A DNA stretch of 64,000 bases, from contig CAMEVC010000006.1 in assembly GCA_945939115.1 (NCBI GenBank), positions 1-64,000 of the forward strand. The letters run 5' to 3'. The number at the start of each line of letters is the position of its first letter. Position 1 is the stretch's first letter. The notes beneath the pieces were generated by a model. That model had not been told where the DNA came from, made no database searches, and saw only the letters and a list, made by a program, of their open reading frames with translations. Source of the DNA: an uncultured Eubacterium sp. GTDB lineage: Bacteria; Bacillota; Clostridia; Lachnospirales; Lachnospiraceae. The translations under genes and the position numbers were made by a program. Of the stretch, positions 60,059-64,000 are shown in pieces.

Positions 60059-60505
60059 TCATCTTTCAAATGGTGCATCATCATCGTTATCAACATAACC
60101 ATCATAATCATCATATCCATCCGAATGACTATGACCGTCAATCATATTCTCCCTGTTGACAACTCTCTTAATATCTCTCTGTTTCTCAACAAGATCAGAA
60201 ATAAGTTCCTTTGTCTGCTTAGGCTTCTTAATATTCTTTATCTCAAAGTCGCCCATAGTCTTATCTCCGGAACATATCCTGATAGTTCCAACTCCGACAA
60301 GCCGCTGAAGAAATGAACGCTCAAGAGAGATATCCATAATTCTGTAAAGTCGTACCTCATCATCCTTTACACTAAAAAAGCCTCTGCTTATAAAGAATCT
60401 GTCCTTAGATACGCTGTATCTTGTAAATGACCATGGAAGTCCGAAGAATAGTATTCTCTTTCTGTCCTTCCATAAAATATCTGTGTTTACATTATCTCTT
60501 GCCAT
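60059..60505 (-). CDS. PH-domain (bPH/YdbT-like) protein
   Basis: A 148-residue protein. Residues 10-105 have the bacterial PH-domain pattern of YdbT/DUF304 proteins: R-Y-S-V-S-K-D-R-F-F-I-S-R-G-F-F, E-V-R-L-Y-R-I-M-D-I-S-L, V-G-T-I-R-I. The C-terminal 30 residues are rich in D, G, Y and H (D-G-H-S-H-S-D-G-Y-D-D-Y), a low-complexity tail that might bind metal. The start follows GGGAGG by seven bases. It has no membrane helix, so it may bind a membrane or wall partner. Function unknown. Confidence 0.75.
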   Translation of the reverse strand: MARDNVNTDILWKDRKRILFFGLPWSFTRYSVSKDRFFISRGFFSVKDDEVRLYRIMDISLERSFLQRLVGVGTIRICSGDKTMGDFEIKNIKKPKQTKELISDLVEKQRDIKRVVNRENMIDGHSHSDGYDDYDGYVDNDDDAPFER

Positions 60506-60550
60506 AATCATTCCTCCCTGTCAATCAGCCGGGCACATAAATACTATGCA

Positions 60551-63500
60551 TTACTTAAAGTACTTAACACCTGACTCAAATATTCTGATATCCTGTTCTC
60601 CATAGATATTAACTGCAACTGAATCGCCGCGTCTCTCTGAATGAGCCATCTTACCTAAGCATCTTCCATCAGGACTTGTGATACCTTCAATAGACATATA
60701 TGAACCATTGATGTTCCATTCCTCATCCATAGAAACATTACCATCTATATCGCAATACTGTGTAGCGACCTGTCCGTTGGCAAAAAGCTTATCGAGCCAT
60801 TCCTTCGGTGCAACGAATCTTCCCTCACCATGTGAAGCAGGATTGCAGTATACTCCTCCAAGCTCAGCATCAGCAAGCCATGGGCTTAAATTACTGACCA
60901 CCTTAGTGTATACCATCTTAGATATATGACGGTTGATAGTATTAAATGTCAGTGTTGGTGACTGTGCATCCTGTCCTGTAATCTTACCATTAGGGACAAG
61001 TCCCAGCTTAATAAGAGCCTGGAAACCATTACATATACCAAGAGCAAGTCCGTCTCTCTCATTGAGGAGCTTCTCAACAGCCTCCTTCATCTTAGCGTTA
61101 CGGAATGCAGTTGCAAAGAACTTGGCAGAACCATCCGGTTCATCACCTGCCGAGAAACCTCCTGGGAACATAATAATCTGTGCCTGATTGATAGCCTTCT
61201 CAAATTCATCAACAGACTCTCTTATGCTCTCTGCATCAAGATTCTTAAACACCTTTACTATTGTATCTGCTCCAGCTCTCTCAAAGGCTTTAGCACTGTC
61301 ATATTCACAGTTTGTTCCCGGAAATACAGGAATAAACACTGTAGGCTTAGCAACCTTATTCTTGCATATGTGTATGTTCTTAGCATCATAGAGTTCAGCT
61401 TCAACAGGAGTTGTATCCTTAGAAACCTTTGTCGGGAATACACCCTCAAGTGTATCAACCCATACACTTAAAGCTTCCTCAACATTAATAGATACTTCCT
61501 TGTATGTGAACTTACCATTATCTCTTACTGTGGCAACCTTAGTGAAAGGAACCTTGATATCAGCAATCTTATCAGCAGGAACTTCAGCTACAATGCAGCC
61601 AAATGCAGGTGCAAAGAGGTCATCTTCCTTAATATCTGAAGATATCTCAAATCCAAACTTATTACCAAATGCCATCTTGCTGAGTGCAGGAACAAGTCCG
61701 TTAGCATCAAGAACATAGGCAGAAATAATAGTCTTATTCTTAATAAGCTCATGAATAGCACTGTAAAGCTCCTTAACCTGCTCGAAATCAGGAAGCTCGT
61801 ACTCATCCTTACTTATATCAAATCTTACAAGAATATCCCCATCCTTCTTAAGCTCAGGAGTAATGATATCTCCCTCCTTAGCCACATCAATTGCAAATGA
61901 GCAGAGTGTTGGTGGAACATCAATATTCTCAAATGTTCCTGACATACTGTCCTTACCACCGATAGAAGGAAGTCCGAATCCCATCTGAGCCTCATAGGCA
62001 CCAAGCAACGCTGCAAATGGCTGGCTCCACTTAGATGGATCTTCTGTCATTCTTCTGAAATATTCCTGATATGTAAATCTTATCTTGCTGTAATCACCAC
62101 CGGCAGCAACAATCTTAGCTACAGAATCTGTCACAGCATATATTGCCCCGTGATATGGACTCCATGATGAAAGATATGGATCAAATCCATATGACATCAT
62201 TGTAACTGTATCGCATTTACCCTTAAGTACAGGGAGCTTAGCAACCATGCTCTGTGTCTCTGTAAGCTGGTACTTTCCTCCATATGGCATATATACCGAA
62301 CCTGCTCCAATAGAGCCGTCAAATCTTTCCACAAGCCCCTTCTGTGAGCATTCATTGAGGTCGGCTAAAGTCTTTAACCACTTGCCTCTCACATCTGTAA
62401 CCTTAACAGGCTTTAAGTAATCATCCTCCTGTGAAGGAATATCAACTAATACCTTAGTCTCCTGATGTGCTCCGTTAGTATCGAGGAAAGCTCTTGAGAT
62501 ATTAACTATATCCTTTCCTCTCCAGTTAAGCACAAGTCTAGGTTCCTCTGTAACCACAGCAACCTCAACTGCCTCCAGATTCTCCTCTGCTGCATAATCA
62601 AGAAATGCTTTAACATCCTTAGGGTCTACAACTACTGCCATTCTCTCCTGTGATTCAGAGATAGCAAGCTCTGTACCATCAAGACCCTCATACTTCTTAG
62701 GAACCTTGTCAAGGTCTACTTTAAGACCTGCTGCAAGCTCTCCTATAGCAACTGAAACTCCACCTGCACCGAAGTCGTTACATTTCTTAATAAGCTTAGT
62801 AACCTCAGGCCTTCTGAAGAGTCTCTGCATCTTACGCTCTGTAGGTGCATTACCCTTCTGAACCTCAGCTCCACAGGTTTCAATTGACTTCTCTGTATGA
62901 ACCTTAGATGAACCTGTAGCTCCGCCACAGCCATCACGTCCCGTTCTTCCACCAAGAAGAATAATAATATCACCAGGGTCAGAATTCTCTCTCTTAACCG
63001 CACTTCTTGGAGCGGCAGCAATAACCGCACCAATCTCCATTCTCTTAGCCACATAATCAGGATGATATATCTCCTTGACATAACCTGTGGCAAGTCCTAT
63101 CTGGTTACCATATGAACTATATCCGTGAGCTGCGCCTGTTACAAGCTTTCTCTGAGGAAGCTTACCGTGAAGTGTCTCAGATACAGGTACTGTAGGGTCA
63201 GCCGCACCTGTTATTCTCATAGCCTGATATACATAAGTACGTCCTGACAATGGGTCTCTGATCGCTCCTCCAAGACAAGTTGCAGCACCACCAAATGGCT
63301 CTATCTCAGTAGGATGGTTGTGTGTCTCATTCTTAAAGTTTACAAGCCACTCCTCTGTCTTTCCGTCAATCTCAACAGGTACAACAATACTGCAGGCATT
63401 AATCTCATCAGATTCTTCCTGGTCAGCAAGTTTTCCCTCAGCCTTCAGCTTCTTAGCTCCCATCAATGCCAAATCCATAAGGCACACAAACTTATCCTTG

Positions 63501-64000
63501 CGGTCCTTGTAGATTTCTGCCCTGTCTGAAAGATACTTGTTGTATGTAGCCTCCATAGGTGCTCTGTAGAATCCATCCTTAAACTTAACCTCTGTAAGCT
63601 CTGTTGCAAATGTTGTGTGACGGCAGTGATCTGACCAGTATGTATCAAGAACTCTTATCTCCGTCATAGAAGGATCACGTTTCTCTTCATTAGCAAAATA
63701 CTCCTGAATAAACTTGAAATCCTTAAAAGTCATGGCAAGTCCTAAAGAATCATAAAGCTTCTTAAGCTCATCCTCAGGCATATCCTTAAATCCATCAAAA
63801 TATTTAACATCAGCAGGAATACCAAACTCTGTAACAAGTGTTTCCGGAATATCCTCTGCGGCCTCTCTGGAGTCCACAGGATTAATACAATGCTCCTTTA
63901 CCTTGTTTTTCTCCTCTTCTGTTATGTCTCCTGTTAGTACATATGTAACTGCTGTCTTGATTACAGGAGTCTCGTTCTCATTAAAAAATTTAACACACTG
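60551..64000 (-). CDS. purL: Phosphoribosylformylglycinamidine synthase, single-chain (partial)
   Basis: The frame is open to the window edge; the GTG at 63877 is inside the coding sequence, since the upstream codons read V-T-Y-V-L-T-G-D-I-T-E-E-E and then C-I-N-P-V-D-S-R-E, a conserved PurL start region. At least 1149 residues are present. FGAM-synthase motifs include N-F-K-N-E-T-H-N-H-P-T-E-I-E-P-F-G-G and G-G-K-D-S-M-S-G-T-F. The C-terminal glutaminase domain has P-G-G-F-S-A-G-D-E and the catalytic cysteine in L-G-I-C-N-G-F-Q. It is the large fused type, not PurLQS. Confidence 0.95.
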   Translation of the reverse strand, partial: QCVKFFNENETPVIKTAVTYVLTGDITEEEKNKVKEHCINPVDSREAAEDIPETLVTEFGIPADVKYFDGFKDMPEDELKKLYDSLGLAMTFKDFKFIQEYFANEEKRDPSMTEIRVLDTYWSDHCRHTTFATELTEVKFKDGFYRAPMEATYNKYLSDRAEIYKDRKDKFVCLMDLALMGAKKLKAEGKLADQEESDEINACSIVVPVEIDGKTEEWLVNFKNETHNHPTEIEPFGGAATCLGGAIRDPLSGRTYVYQAMRITGAADPTVPVSETLHGKLPQRKLVTGAAHGYSSYGNQIGLATGYVKEIYHPDYVAKRMEIGAVIAAAPRSAVKRENSDPGDIIILLGGRTGRDGCGGATGSSKVHTEKSIETCGAEVQKGNAPTERKMQRLFRRPEVTKLIKKCNDFGAGGVSVAIGELAAGLKVDLDKVPKKYEGLDGTELAISESQERMAVVVDPKDVKAFLDYAAEENLEAVEVAVVTEEPRLVLNWRGKDIVNISRAFLDTNGAHQETKVLVDIPSQEDDYLKPVKVTDVRGKWLKTLADLNECSQKGLVERFDGSIGAGSVYMPYGGKYQLTETQSMVAKLPVLKGKCDTVTMMSYGFDPYLSSWSPYHGAIYAVTDSVAKIVAAGGDYSKIRFTYQEYFRRMTEDPSKWSQPFAALLGAYEAQMGFGLPSIGGKDSMSGTFENIDVPPTLCSFAIDVAKEGDIITPELKKDGDILVRFDISKDEYELPDFEQVKELYSAIHELIKNKTIISAYVLDANGLVPALSKMAFGNKFGFEISSDIKEDDLFAPAFGCIVAEVPADKIADIKVPFTKVATVRDNGKFTYKEVSINVEEALSVWVDTLEGVFPTKVSKDTTPVEAELYDAKNIHICKNKVAKPTVFIPVFPGTNCEYDSAKAFERAGADTIVKVFKNLDAESIRESVDEFEKAINQAQIIMFPGGFSAGDEPDGSAKFFATAFRNAKMKEAVEKLLNERDGLALGICNGFQALIKLGLVPNGKITGQDAQSPTLTFNTINRHISKMVYTKVVSNLSPWLADAELGGVYCNPASHGEGRFVAPKEWLDKLFANGQVATQYCDIDGNVSMDEEWNINGSYMSIEGITSPDGRCLGKMAHSERRGDSVAVNIYGEQDIRIFESGVKYFK

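Noticed and set aside
1-64000. CRISPR arrays, tRNA or rRNA genes, prophage
   Set aside because: No spaced direct repeats, no CCA-type tRNA cloverleaf or rRNA-like stretch, no phage structural or integrase genes seen on either strand; a short or divergent tRNA could still escape reading by eye.

Overview
The window reads as chromosomal DNA of an anaerobic, AT-leaning Firmicute, most likely a Lachnospiraceae member (Lachnospira/Eubacterium eligens-like; inference from gene families, strong GGAGG ribosome sites, a tetrahydrofolate riboswitch and a Csp-type subtilase). Almost every gene lies on the minus strand. No rRNA, tRNA, CRISPR array, insertion sequence or prophage was recognised, and no gene-free stretch exceeds 300 bases; the longest are the argC-argG spacer (45587-45865) and the spacer with an RNA leader at 19609-19872.

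Region by region (minus-strand units run from high to low coordinates). 1-3626: an Rrf2 regulator and a sulfur-assimilation operon (MetY-type sulfhydrylase, siroheme sulfite reductase-ferredoxin, TusA-like, thioredoxin-like, ThiS-like carrier, start of a ThiF/MoeB-like enzyme). This set is what a protein-thiocarboxylate route to homocysteine would need. 3736-8640: subtilase, small zinc-ribbon membrane protein, YfcE-like phosphodiesterase, FolC and FolT, the last preceded by a tetrahydrofolate riboswitch and a terminator that contains the folT ribosome site. 8641-13180: orphan AbiEi/DUF6088-like protein, an acidic-tailed protein, QueH, HisC and a class I aminotransferase. 13313-15960 (plus): a polytopic membrane protein and a GtrB-like glycosyltransferase. 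15963-21633: two ABC systems, one with its own GntR regulator and operator, separated by a lipoprotein with a structured leader. 21723-27300: a sugar operon (DUF4867, fucose/arabinose-isomerase-family enzyme, xylulokinase, transaldolase-like enzyme, ROK regulator).

27386-28899: a permease and a PAP2 phosphatase. 28978-32768: a compact Tad/type II secretion-like cluster with ATPase, double T2SF-type membrane protein, two TadE-like proteins and three very small membrane proteins sharing an N-terminal motif. 32919-36941: lipoprotein, MurF, nitroreductase, Ddl and DUF1653, with a tandem run of DnaA-box-like sites upstream of ddl. 37093-39697: PHP phosphoesterase, RlmI-like methyltransferase, DMT protein. 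39763-47092: arginine biosynthesis, argCJBD plus a solute-binding lipoprotein on the minus strand and argG divergent on the plus strand. 47277-50601: AI-2E transporter, an unknown protein and a C-terminally anchored surface protein. 50808-55945: a PII protein joined to an APC permease and an APH-type kinase, then SDR and GlyA. 56067-59833: iron uptake (FeoA, FeoA, FeoB, FeoB-associated cysteine-rich peptide) with two matching TTAG-N6-CTAA sites, and a flavodoxin. 60059-64000: PH-domain protein and PurL, which runs off the window.

The most interesting items are the thiocarboxylate sulfur cluster (1-3000), the miniature Tad-like cluster with three micro-pilin-like peptides (28978-32768), the sugar operon of unknown substrate (21723-27191), the PII protein tied to an amino acid permease (50808-53651), and several regulatory RNA or DNA structures.
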